This document shows positions 1 to 10,115 of a DNA stretch of 64,000 bases, one piece after another. Position numbers and translations under genes: made by a program. Numbering within the stretch: the stretch's first letter is position 1; each line of letters starts with the position of its first letter. This stretch comes from Oscheius tipulae. Taxonomy: Eukaryota > Nematoda > Chromadorea > Rhabditida > Rhabditidae. Location: contig JASJZH010000003.1 in the NCBI GenBank assembly GCA_037178975.1, positions 5,332,001 through 5,396,000 of the forward strand. The letters run 5' to 3'. Below the pieces are notes generated by a model that did not search any database, had not been told where the DNA came from, and saw nothing but the letters and a program-made list of their open reading frames with translations.

Positions 1-360
1 GGTTCGGGCAATGTATTGTGGTTCTGACAAGAAGAGAGCAAAAACGAGCATTAGCATGGAAAATTGAACCAGCTGGATTCCCGATTCTGGGGGTCGATAA
101 CCATCTGCTCTGAAAACGCGTGGTACCGTCGAAATCGTTGGTCACGCCCACCTCATGCTCTTTGGGTATTTCCAAACATCAACGATCTGTCTCTGAAAGT
201 CAGAATATCGTCATTCAGCTAATTGTATAGAGGGTCTGAAAATTCAAACAGCCGTTACGATTCATCTTTGTCCATTCTTCCACTTAGAGAGCGCAGTGTT
301 ATAAGTCCGTGAAAAAGCTGTCTATTTGAGCAGTTTCTGTTTAACTGCCTCTCAATCTCG
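1..360 (-). CDS. possible partial gene running off the left edge
   Basis: Read on the minus strand, two exon-like blocks are joined by a 42-nt GT...TTTTCAG intron (about positions 122-166) and stay open to the window edge. The encoded segment contains a hydrophobic stretch (VQFSMLMLVFALFL) that could be a membrane helix. A further open block lies upstream near 255-350. I do not recognise the family. The gene would continue beyond position 1, so neither its end nor its product can be judged. It could also be chance open frames. Confidence 0.25.
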
Positions 361-366
361 TCTTGT

Positions 367-681
367 TCAGTATTTTTCTACCGTTCTGTTTACTGTAGTT
401 TTGTATTTGGATAATCTCAATGATTCAGCCATGAAGTACTTGAGAGGACAAATCATTTTCGGGGCAGAAATATAAGCGATGTTTACAAGCCCGTTATTTT
501 CAAACGACCTGGATTGACCTTCCTTACTACAGCAGTGGACTGCTTTCCACAGATCTTTTACAATTTTTCTATCACCAAGATCCTCCCTTCGACTAGAAAT
601 ATCATTTGCACTTTTCGAGCAAATATGTAGAATGCGCGACCGCAGATTAGGTGTCTGAACTATGTTTGCTGCTCTGTTCAA
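367..681 (-). CDS. open frame of unknown status upstream of the left-edge gene
   Basis: A 104-codon minus-strand open frame from an ATG at 679-681. It is basic and serine-rich with several cysteines and no motif I recognise. It lies just upstream of the possible left-edge exons on the same strand and might be an exon of that gene. It may equally be non-coding. It is listed because the first 900 bases otherwise hold nothing clear. Confidence 0.15.
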   Translation of the reverse strand: MNRAANIVQTPNLRSRILHICSKSANDISSRREDLGDRKIVKDLWKAVHCCSKEGQSRSFENNGLVNIAYISAPKMICPLKYFMAESLRLSKYKTTVNRTVEKY

Positions 682-926
682 GTAAGAGGCTTGAATTGTG
701 CCACGGTTTGTTTAGAAAAGCCTTTAAAAACTTTTTTCTTCTTCTGCTTGTCGCTGATAGCCATTACAAACGAACAAGTATGATCAGCGAATACCTTGGT
801 TTTCCCGGTAAAGATGCTCCATCTCACAGCCGCCAAGGTTCAATTTTCGAATGGCAAATTTGTTTTTCTCTCGATTTCATGCCCTTTTCAGTATGTTTTA
901 CCCTAATAACCTATCCTTTTAGAAGA

Positions 927-1591
927 ATGACCGCAGAATATGAGCATGAGTTATTGTCCAATGAGTTCGACGCCATGCATTTCGGATTTACTCCTCGCGG
1001 ATTTACTGACCAAGGTTTGACTCCTTCAGTACTTTAAAATTCTGTTTCAGTGTACAACTGTGCCGCTGACGCCTGGATCGAAGTTATACAAGAAAAGCTG
1101 CTCAAAGAGCCTCTTTTCAATGTTGCCGCAAAAGACAAAAAGTTTCGTGAAAGTCTGATGGATATGCTTTTCACTACCGGCGGAAATGCATTTGGAAAAC
1201 TGATGACAGAATTCACAGTAAGTGTTTATTTCGGCTTGTCCTCAATTTCCAATTTTAGCGATACACTTCTCGCTATATTTTTCGGATTCCTGAATCGGTC
1301 ACATTACCTGTTCATCGCGATGTTCACCGTCTGGTCTCAATTGAAATGAAGGAAGACGAACAATATAGCTTATCGAAGGAGACGAAAAAGATTCGAGCTA
1401 AAGAAAGTGATATCGAAGTGGTATGTTTTGCTTCCAATGTGCAATGCCAATTTGCTTTATAGAAGAAACTAGCCGTTGCCGAAGTGAAGAACCGTATCAG
1501 TGACGCTGAAGAAGCTATTAAACAAATGAGGAGAATGCTGGAGATTCTTCAGCACAGAGAAGCGGAGAAACATGTAGATGAGGAGGATTGA
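927..1591 (+). CDS. mis-12: MIS12-like kinetochore protein
   Basis: MIS12 is part of the KMN network (Mis12/Ndc80/Knl1) that joins centromeric chromatin to spindle microtubules. The first exon (MTAEYEHELLSNEFDAMHFGF...) carries the family's N-terminal signature, an FGFTP core followed by a conserved V-Y-N helix split over the first intron (GACCAAG|gt...ttcag|TGTACAAC). About four exons follow. The C-terminal part is Lys/Glu-rich and probably coiled-coil (VAEVKNRISDAEEAIKQMRR). The length of roughly 180 residues suits nematode MIS12. The ATG lies five bases after a CTTTTAG acceptor, which suggests trans-splicing. AATAAA at 1645-1650 is the likely poly(A) signal. The lipase gene starts about 250 bases downstream on the same strand. 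Confidence 0.7.
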
Positions 1592-1644
1592 GGATTCCCG
1601 GCAGTATTTTACACAAAGAAAGTCCTGACTGAAATGATCTTGTA

Positions 1645-1650
1645 AATAAA
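1645..1650 (+). terminator. AATAAA poly(A) signal of the MIS12-like gene
   Basis: AATAAA 54 bases after the stop codon, before the next gene on the same strand. Confidence 0.5.
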
Positions 1651-1842
1651 AAACTTTACTGGAATATTGAAGGTAATTGCTGTCACGAAACAAGTGCTTT
1701 TGTTCTGCTTGTCAAGGTCAATGTGGCCGTAGGGCATCCATCCCGAACCTGCCACAGTTGGCGGCGCGAACCGGCTATTCGTGTTCATCTCATCCAGAGT
1801 GCCTCCGCCCATCCTTCTCGTCTTGTAACATCTCTCTCCAAC

Positions 1843-3178
1843 ATGAGGTGAGTTCCGTCTCGTTTCTTTTTCAAACCTATCACCAGATGGTTTATTCTCG
1901 TACTCCTCATCCTCTCTCCAGGTGATTGTCAAAAAGTGGGGCCACCTGGACCCATCACTTCTCATTTTCTCGATTGGCTCATAGCCCATGGGTAAGTTCA
2001 GAAGAAATGTCAATTGAACGAGGAAACAGGTACGAATCGGATGCTTTCGATCGTCCGGATGTCGGTCCCAATGGCAGTTATGGAGGCAAACAAAAGGCGA
2101 CGGATCAGATTCATAACGAGCCGGTCGTTTTCATCCACGGAAACGGAGACGCTGCTCTTCATACGCAGGCTCCTTTGGCTACAGGCTGGAGCAGGTCCAT
2201 TCAGTATTTCCTCGAACAAAACTACACTTCGGCCGAGTTGTATGCCACAACTTGGGGAGACGCCTGGGGAAGTGGCAGTATTCTGGACAGCTACAGTACC
2301 ATGCATACATGTGGAAATCTGCTCTATTTGAGAAGATTCCTCGAGGCAATAATCTCCTACACAGGAGCCAAGAAAATAGACATCGTTGCCCATTCTGTTG
2401 GTGTCGTCTTGGCAAGGTATCTTTCTTTCATGCTCCAATCAAATAGAGTACAGAAAAGCTGTGAAAGGAGGTGATCTTATTGGGACAGATGGAAATTGTA
2501 CGCTTGGTCCTCCTTTGACGGATAACGTTGACACTTTTGTAGGAATTGCTGGACCGAACTATGGTAAGTCGTGATACAGTAATTTTAATAATACTTTCAG
2601 GTCTGTGCGTCTGTCAACTGGCTCAAACTGTTCCAGCTTGGTGCAATGCCCTAGACGGATTGTACCCTGGATACACTTGTCAAGATCAGGTAACCATTCT
2701 ATCTGTCTGTTCCATTCCAATTAGGCGGATTGCGCAAAAAGACCGGCCGGTCTCGCATTCTCGTAGATGGCGCAATGGCGATCACGCCAGAAAACATGCT
2801 GCTTGAACGGCTAGTTTCTGGCAAGGTTTCATCAGGGCAATGAGCTCGCACTTCAGGTTCTCTGTGGCTACACATCCGGCAACTGTCAGCAGGAAAACTA
2901 TTCGGCTCTGCTCGAGAGAATCAACAAGGACCCCACAAGAGAAGGAGACCATGTTTATGCTATGTGGAGTGATGGTGAGAAGTTGATAAATGACTAACAA
3001 CAGGGCAAAAATTACAGTTGATGAGGTGCTACTATTCCGTGGAATGACATGGGGGAAGCCGACATCGAGAATCCCGGGAATGAACGGTCGATGGATATCC
3101 GATCGAAACGGACACACGGCCATGAAAGATCTCACAGAACTGCGTCAATTCGAAGCTGTTGCTCATCACTCGATCTAA
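1843..3178 (+). CDS. secreted class-2 triacylglycerol lipase
   Basis: Member of the Lipase_2 family (EstA/LipB type), which is expanded in nematodes as lips genes, and probably hydrolyses extracellular lipid esters. The first exon is only ATGAG; splicing gives [16 protein letters not shown], a signal peptide. The alpha/beta-hydrolase landmarks follow in order: PVVFIHGNG (oxyanion strand), [15 protein letters not shown] with the nucleophile serine in AHSVG, a Cys-rich GLYPGYTC region, and [16 protein letters not shown], which holds the acid residue. The likely catalytic histidine is in the final HH near the C-terminus. The best model removes 2690-2856 as one intron; reading through it meets an in-frame TAG. 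The intron before VDEVLL ends at ...aaattacag. It is convergent with ISWI (196 bases between stops). Confidence 0.8.
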
Positions 3179-3373
3179 CTCTTTTTGTGCAATTTCCATC
3201 TCACCTACGTGCAATAGTTGTTCTTTTGTTTATTTACGGAAACGTTACTCATATAAAGCCGTCAGTTAGTGAAGCAGAGGTTGCGGAAACCGGAATTCCA
3301 AGATTAAAATGAGATATTCAGAGATAAAAAGAAGTACAGATGGTGAATGATAACTTAGCAAATGAGAACAAGA

Positions 3374-6300
3374 TTACTTGAGAGATTTCTTGGGACGACC
3401 GCCTTTAGCACTTCCGGCAGGCTTGGTCGGAGATCCAGTAGATGCGGGTTGAGGAGTTCCAGCCTTGGCATCCTTACCCTTGCGTGGCTTTGCCTCGGCC
3501 TCACCCATCTCCTTTTCGATGAGTCCGATGAGAGTGTTGCACCGCCGCTGAAGTTCCTGAATTCATTTGAAAATGCTCGCCGAAGGGAGATACAACTAAC
3601 CATCGATGTCCTACTCTTGATGAACCAGTCGAAACGGAACTGGGGAGCCATTCTCACCGATTGGCGGAGATCGTCGTAGACTGTCTCGATGTCGAAACCG
3701 AGACGGTGCAACTCGCATACGAGATATCTAAATTTATAAATGACCAGGTTAATAATTAAAACACCTGTCTTCTTCCTCCGTGTACGTTTTGCCCTTGTTC
3801 GTTCCGTAGGCAATTCGCAGCTGATGGAACGGAGCCTTGTATTTGGCTATTTTGGCGTCGAGGGCGCGCTTGACGGACTGTCGTCGCTGAATCCGAGCCT
3901 CTCCCTTTTCGATCTGACCAAGAATCTTTTCATGGTCCTGGAGATCTTCGAAACGCTCCCAGAAGAGTTTGGCGTAGGATTCGACCTAAACGTGACACAT
4001 TTTAGCAGCTGATAATCAATGCAGAAGCCACACACGAAGGGCTTCGCACCAAGCTGATCATCTTACTCATTTCCTTATCAGCACTTACCTCGGCAAACGT
4101 CTTCGATTCCACCTCTCTGGCAATGTTCTCAATATCATGACGACCGTATTTCTCGTTGGCCTGAAAAAGTTTTGAATTACCCTTGTTTTGTTTTGAGCAG
4201 GAAAAGTTTACGTAAGCAGGTGGTAACTGATAGTCACGACCGGATGAGCTCGGATTCATAAAATCCAGGCCAGTTAATGCTCTCAAAATCAGTATCTTAT
4301 TACGCAGCGTCCTTATCCGTATCAGTGAGTCAGTGTTTTCGTATGGTTAGCCGAAGAGAGGGACTAAGACTCACTCGAATGAAGTGTGTGAAATCCCTCT
4401 TGCTCCAGTTTGCCAGTCCATGAAGAAGAAGTTCCGTCTTCTCGGCGATCTCATCGTCAGTCAGGGCTTCTGCGCCATCTATCAGCTTCTGTTCCTCGCG
4501 TTGACGTCGCTCAGCCTCTTTCGGAGCAAAGTCCTTCGGTTTTTCGGCCTGAAATTTCCATATTACGAATTTGTCTTAATTAGATAACAGCCATTCCCTT
4601 TCTTTCTGTTCTCATTACGGGTAGCATTATTTCAACTTCCCTAATAAACACGTTCAGTCTAGTGGATGATGGTCGTTGCTGGGGCGACGACGCTCATCCG
4701 TCGATCCGAAATCCGGCTCCCGCCCCTCATCCCTATCCAATACGCTCCCACGAGGAAAACTCCCCCACGATCACCAGTGCTCCTGCCACGATTGAGAATG
4801 GAGTCTTCTGACAGTGGTGGCAGCAGCAGTGCCGAGAGCGACATCAACGTCGTCGAAGCCATACAAAATAAGACCTTGTTCGTCTGTGGCTTCGTCAATA
4901 AGCGATGGCACAACAGGTAAATCTAGTCTGTTGATCAGCAAAAGTGAAGTCCAGCTCATTACAATCCCTCATCTATGACCTAATTCCACATTACTACGTG
5001 GCGTGCAATGACGATAACGACCAGGAACAGATGAAAACGAAGGAGCTACTTTCTCATGCTGATGCAATCATATTTTTCGTCAACGAGTTCACTTTGGGTG
5101 ACATGAATTGCCTTCTGACTCTACAATACGCCTGGCAGATCATGGTGCCCATTATTATGCTCCGTCCTCCCAGAACTAAGTTGGTTCTTTGTAAAAGGAC
5201 CAACAGGAAGAGACAAGACATGAGGTCAGTTTGGATTTGTTCTGGATACCAGGACTATCAGAGTTGTTGGAAGCGGTTCGATTATCAGAAGTCCGTCTGC
5301 TAGATGGGCCCTAATCGAAGATGAGAACACGCAAACTGTAGACTATGGTCTTCTGCAGGACATTCTCTATGAAGTGAGTTTTTTTTTGGAGAAGAATAAT
5401 GATCAAATTTAGGGATACAAACTCTCGGTGGTTTATGATCGGCTTGAGCACACCAAATCTATTGCTCGAATCAAAGAGCGCATCAATTCGGTGCTCAGAC
5501 CAGAGGCCTTTTTTGAAACGAGTGGAAGTAAATCGGGGTTCTACTTATCGCCATCGAATGATTCCAGCAACAGTGTTACTATCGCCTCACAGAGCAGTGT
5601 GAAAAGCAGGATTCGAAGTGAGAAGACGGATGTCAACGATCAAATCCTTTTAGACAAACGAGCAAGCAAAAAGGACTCCCGGAAAGAAATACGACTGTCA
5701 CAAAGTTTGAACAACCTGGAAGCCCATCAAACCTCTCAAAAAGAACAAAAGAAGCGTGTACCTGGAACACCCCGGAAACCTCGAAACAATCAACTATTAG
5801 TGAGTCAACGGACAAGCTTAGAAAGAAAATGTAAATTTAGCTCCCCGGAAACAGTTCTGATGACGAGAAAGAACTGAAATCGCCAGCTGTATTTTCATCA
5901 TCTGATCAGATGGAAGATGCTTTGAATGGAAACGAGCGCGACGAAGAGAACTGCACGCCTACACCCAAGCAAGACATTGTTTTGAGTACTGAACCGAAAC
6001 GCCAGATTTCTACTGGCAGTCGGCAGATCTCCCTAGAACGGCGACTCAGGTTTTCATAGTAGGACATATTTGAATAGAGATTTTAGTCTCAGCAGCCTCG
6101 ATGATCAAAGGAACTTCACAAACACACAATATTTGCTGTTTCCACTGCGTGATCCAAACAAAAAGCCGCAGTTGATCCGTTTTCCAGAAGATTTGATAGA
6201 AGAACAGTGGAAAGACGAAAGTGTTTGGGGATCAGACACAAGTTTGGAGGAGGAAGTCGAGGTTGAAGGCATGTAGAACAAAAATCAATGTTTTTACAGT

Positions 6301-9060
6301 TGGCTCCAAGAATTAACGCCGGACTGAACATCGACGAGGACGATTCACTGTCCCCAGCATACAGTCCAGCCCCTGCCCCGTATATTGACCCCCTCTGATC
6401 GAAAATAAAATTCACCTTATAGCCGATAACCTTGCGATAGTGATAGGTTTCGCGATCGAGCAGCTCAAACAGTCGACGGGGATAGAACTGGAAGTCGAAC
6501 ACGGCTGGCTGCTTGGGGCGAGGAGCTTTGGACTGCTTCTCGGTCGGATTGCCGACTCTCATAGCCTCACGGAAGTAGGCATCCACTTGGTAGTTTGCCT
6601 TCCGTTCTCTCTTCGGCGGTTCAATCCAGAAGGAACTAACGCCATCATTGCGCTTCTTCGTCCAGTCTTCTCCTTCCCAAGAGTAGACGGTGAACTGAAA
6701 CAGAAAGCTACATGAAAACAAGAAGAACATACTCCTTTGTCGTCGAAGGTGAGATTCCGAAGATTGCTCTCTCCAAACTGTTCCATCTTGGCATTCAGTT
6801 CAGCTGTTTTGACTTCTGCACGTTCCAGAATTCCGTCAATGTCTTCGTCGGATATTGTTGAGTCTTTCGACGCGAAGACCTGAAACTTTTTTCTTATACA
6901 ATTGATAACAATATCAAACCTGTTCGGCTCCGTGACGAATCATGCTGATCATGTCATCCTTGCCAAGAGTTTTTTGTGCTTCAGCCAATCTTCCTTGCTG
7001 AATGACGACATTGTCAAGACGGAGTTTCATCTCTGCTCGTTCGATTATCCGCTCGTCGACAGTATTTTCAGTGATCAGACGGAAGACTCGGACCTGTTTC
7101 TTCTGACCAATACGATGGGCTCTGTCCATGGCTTGCAGATCGGACTGTGGATTCCAGTCCGAGTCGTAGATGATAACAACGTCGGCCGTCGCCAAGTTAA
7201 TTCCCAGTCCTCCGGCTCTGGTGGTGAGCATGAAAATGAATTTTTCCGATCCCGGAGCATTGTAGGCATCGATCATTTCCTGGCGATCCGAATGAGCTGT
7301 ACTTCCATCCAGACGACAGTATTGATATCCACGCCACCAGCAATAATCTTCCAGAAGATCCAGCATACGCGAGAACTGGGAGAATATCAGCACTCGTGAG
7401 CCTGAAAAAGTGCATTAGACAAGGAAAAAACGAGTCAAACCTTGCTCGCGAAGTTTGAGAAGAAGTTTGTCCAAGACGACCATCTTTCCACTGTTATCGA
7501 CCAGATGCTTGTCGGTCGTGTAGGGAGGTCCTGGCTCCGCTCCGTCGAAAAGATACGGATGATTACTGGCTTTACGGAGATGCATCAGAATGTTCATCAG
7601 TCTGAATTCGAATATTGATGATCGTATACCTTTAACACCAACCTCGCTTTGGCCACTTTTCCAGCACCGTTTATCACGTCGATCTCCTTCATCAGAACCT
7701 TGGCGTACCAATCGCGCTGCATCTTCGACAGACCGACATAGACTTTGACTTCCTTTTTGGGCAGAAGACTCTTTTCGACATCAGATTTGATACGTCGAAG
7801 AAGGAAAGGTTGTAATACCTAGAATAGGGCGTCATAACCCTGTTGGAATAATGACAAACCTGATGTAACCGCTTGATAATGTCGGTATTTCCTTGGAGAT
7901 TTTCACTGGCAAACCAGGAATCGAAGTCGTCAGAACTGGAGAACATATCCGGCAGAAGGAAATTGAGAAGAGCCCAGAGTTCATGAAGATTGTTTTGAAG
8001 AGGTGTTCCGGTTATGAGAAGTCGGTTTTTCGACTTTATTTCACGAACAACCTCGGAGAGCTGTAGAACTCGATTAGGTTATGGAATCGAACCGAATACC
8101 TTCGACTTTTCGTTCTTGATACGATGGGCCTCGTCTATGACAATGTATTTCCAAACAAGTTTCTTCAGCTGGGTCTTAACCTTCAGAACCATCTCGTAGG
8201 TAGTGCAGCAGACGTCGAACTTTTGTGGCAGGATCACCTCGTGGATGACACGATTCCTTTCAGTCTCGTCTCCGATAATGCAGCACGCATTCAGAGTCGG
8301 ACACCACTTTTTGATTTCGTTCATCCAGTTTTGAAGAGTCGATTTGGGCACAATGACCAGATGAGGTCCATTCATGTTCTTATAATGCTTCATGTAGCCG
8401 AGAAGGGATATCGTCTGTAAAGTTTTTCCAAGACCCTGGAAATGCCCGAATTTAAAGACACTATTTCAGGTAACCATTTCGTCGGCCAAGATGCCGTTGA
8501 TTCCATTGTGCTGTAGACTGACGAGCCAGTTCAAACCACGAACTTGATAATCGCGCATTTCTCCGTTCTCGATGAAAAAGGGACTCTGGTCGAATATAAT
8601 GAGATTGTCCTCTTTATCGGCAGCCGCCAATAGTTCCTCGTCTTCCTCCTATGTTTTTAAACTTTTTCGGAAAAAACGAATGCGTACCTGCTCGGTTTTT
8701 CTATGCCTGTGATCTCCGTCTTCCTGAGCTTTTGATGGCCTTCCGCGTTTCTTTTTGGCCACAGGAGACCCCGGGCCTTTGAAATTCGAAACATCGCCAG
8801 CGCTGAGACATCGTGAGAAGTTTTCCGTCTTTTTGAGCAACATTTCAAAACGTTTGAAAGAGTCGGCTTCAAACTTGAAGTTTTCTACAGACTCTCGTTG
8901 GAAAATGATAGTCATGTAGGTTACCTTCAGACTGTTGCTCCTCCTCATCGATTTCATCGCTCTCTTCTTCTTCCTTCATTTCGACATCGTTATTGGCGGG
9001 AGCCTCCTGCTTCACGACAGCATCCTCCGTCTCCATCGAAGTATCATTTTCTGATGACAT
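3374..9060 (-). CDS. isw-1: ISWI-type SNF2 chromatin-remodelling ATPase
   Basis: Catalytic subunit of ISWI nucleosome-spacing complexes, acting in the nucleus. In order from the ATG at 9060 there is an acidic N-terminus, a KKKRGRP segment, and the SNF2 ATPase with GILADEMG|LGKT (Walker A), [14 protein letters not shown] (Walker B) and [20 protein letters not shown]. The helicase C lobe has [20 protein letters not shown] and [10 protein letters not shown]. Then come HAND ([13 protein letters not shown]), SANT ([13 protein letters not shown] then [18 protein letters not shown]) and SLIDE ([20 protein letters not shown] and [13 protein letters not shown]). The C-tail is Lys/Gly/Pro-rich and ends GRPKKSLK. 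Length is about 1000 residues, normal for ISWI. One 1867-base intron (4549-6415) contains an entire opposite-strand gene. Other introns are about 40-215 bases. Confidence 0.95.
4666..6398 (+). CDS. TIR-like domain protein nested antisense in an ISWI intron
   Basis: A multi-exon plus-strand gene lying wholly within the 4549-6415 intron of ISWI. After a Ser-rich N-terminus come [11 protein letters not shown] and [16 protein letters not shown], then [20 protein letters not shown] and a block with [16 protein letters not shown]. This order of beta-strands and helices resembles a TIR or SEFIR fold, but the match is by eye and there is no certain catalytic Glu. A middle part ([20 protein letters not shown] region) is followed by a long Ser/Lys-rich, probably disordered tail ending [14 protein letters not shown]. 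Introns are short and canonical. The start chosen is the first ATG after the acceptor cgttcag (4651-4657); an internal ATG at 4798 is possible. The AATAAA at 6404-6409 sits beside the ISWI exon. Confidence 0.65.
6404..6409 (+). terminator. AATAAA poly(A) signal of the nested gene
   Basis: AATAAA six bases after the nested gene's stop codon and seven bases from the ISWI exon edge (6416). Cleavage downstream would fall inside the antisense ISWI exon. Confidence 0.5.
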
Positions 9061-10115
9061 CTCTGGATATTACTGCAAATCAATCGCTTATTGAAGGAAC
9101 GATGAAAAAAAACTGTTCATCAAACAAAACGACACGAGAATTGAAAATGAAGACTCGGGGTGCTATGTATAGAAATCAATTTCGTCACTTCGCGTTTGCA
9201 GGGAAAGCTAGGTAATACTTAGCCGCTTTTTAGACACGGGGAATCTTCAAAAATTGTGGAAAGAAGAATATAAAAATGTCAAGAAGTGACTTTTGCAAGA
9301 GAAGAACGAAAAAAATTCTCAATTGCGGTAAGAATTTGAAAGCGCCAATTCGCGGGTCGACAACCTGCGCATCTAATTCGATCGCGGGAAATGGAGAGAA
9401 CGTCTGGATAGTTGGTAAAAGAAAGACATTAGAAACGTTCGGCTACATATGCAAAGCAATGAAGACCTACACGTTGATCGAGTACATACCTTCCAGCCGT
9501 CTCCGACGGCTTCACAGCCCTTTTGTCTTGACTTCGCATTTCTAGAATTTTTCTAGATAGCTGACAAGCCAGCTCTGGGGGAACTTGGGAACTTAGGCTA
9601 TCGGAGAAGCGGACCAGCCGCCTGTTGTCAATGCTAAGTCATGACTAAGGGATCGCTGAGCTGTCGTAGACGGCTGGTGTCTACTCTAATCTGAGATATC
9701 TCAGCAGCGAGGGCATAGCTACCTACACGTTGATCGACGTCGTAGTGGCTCGTCTTTTTTTCCACGCCGTCAAGACCAAGAGGCTGCAGAAAGTGAGTCA
9801 GTTGAGATAGCAGAATCGGTGCTGTCGATATGAAATTGCAGTGCCTTTACGCGACTCAGGTCGAGGAACATCTGTTGCTTGCAGAAAGAAGTCAATGTTT
9901 CAGGTGATTTGGGGCTACATTCGTTTAGTTTTCCAGGCTGCTCTCCATCCTCCAACTCACATCAGAGTCTTCTTCGTGACTTTTGAAACAGGACAGCCAT
10001 GATTTTGGAAATGGAAAACGTATTGTTCGTTTAGCTCTTTTTATTGCCCGCAAAAAAATAGAGATCTGTGACAGCAATGAAAAACAAAATATATACAAGT
10101 GTGTAGTCGAAATGA
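9061..10115. other. gap between ISWI and the FANCM-like gene
   Basis: Just over 1 kb. It holds a copy of a dispersed repeat (about 9490-9690) flanked by a 17-nt direct repeat. A 61-codon minus-strand open frame (9770-9955) has no recognisable motif and is not called as a gene. The ISWI promoter must lie near 9061-9250. Confidence 0.5.
9465..9737 (-). repeat. dispersed repeat copy 1, flanked by 17-nt direct repeats
   Basis: On the minus strand, about 9690 to 9490 resembles 25909-26110 over its 5' part: shared TCTACGA/TCTACAC start, CTTAGCATTGACAA, GGCGGCT, CCTAAGT and CAAGTT blocks in the same order. A hairpin AGCCGTC-TCC-GACGGCT lies near 9497-9513. The direct repeat ACCTACACGTTGATCGA occurs at 9465-9481 and 9721-9737, bracketing the element. 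It could be a target-site duplication, though 17 nt is long for one. No coding capacity is seen, so a small non-autonomous element is likely. Confidence 0.55.

Noticed and set aside
651-1037. Long upstream extension of the MIS12 frame from an ATG at 651
   Set aside because: The protein only resembles MIS12 from position 927, and an acceptor (CTTTTAG) lies just before that ATG. The upstream frame is probably non-coding.
2690-2856. Reading the lipase through ...[12 protein letters not shown] as an exon
   Set aside because: It ends in an in-frame TAG and breaks the fold. Splicing 2690-2856 out gives a smooth lipase sequence ([14 protein letters not shown]).
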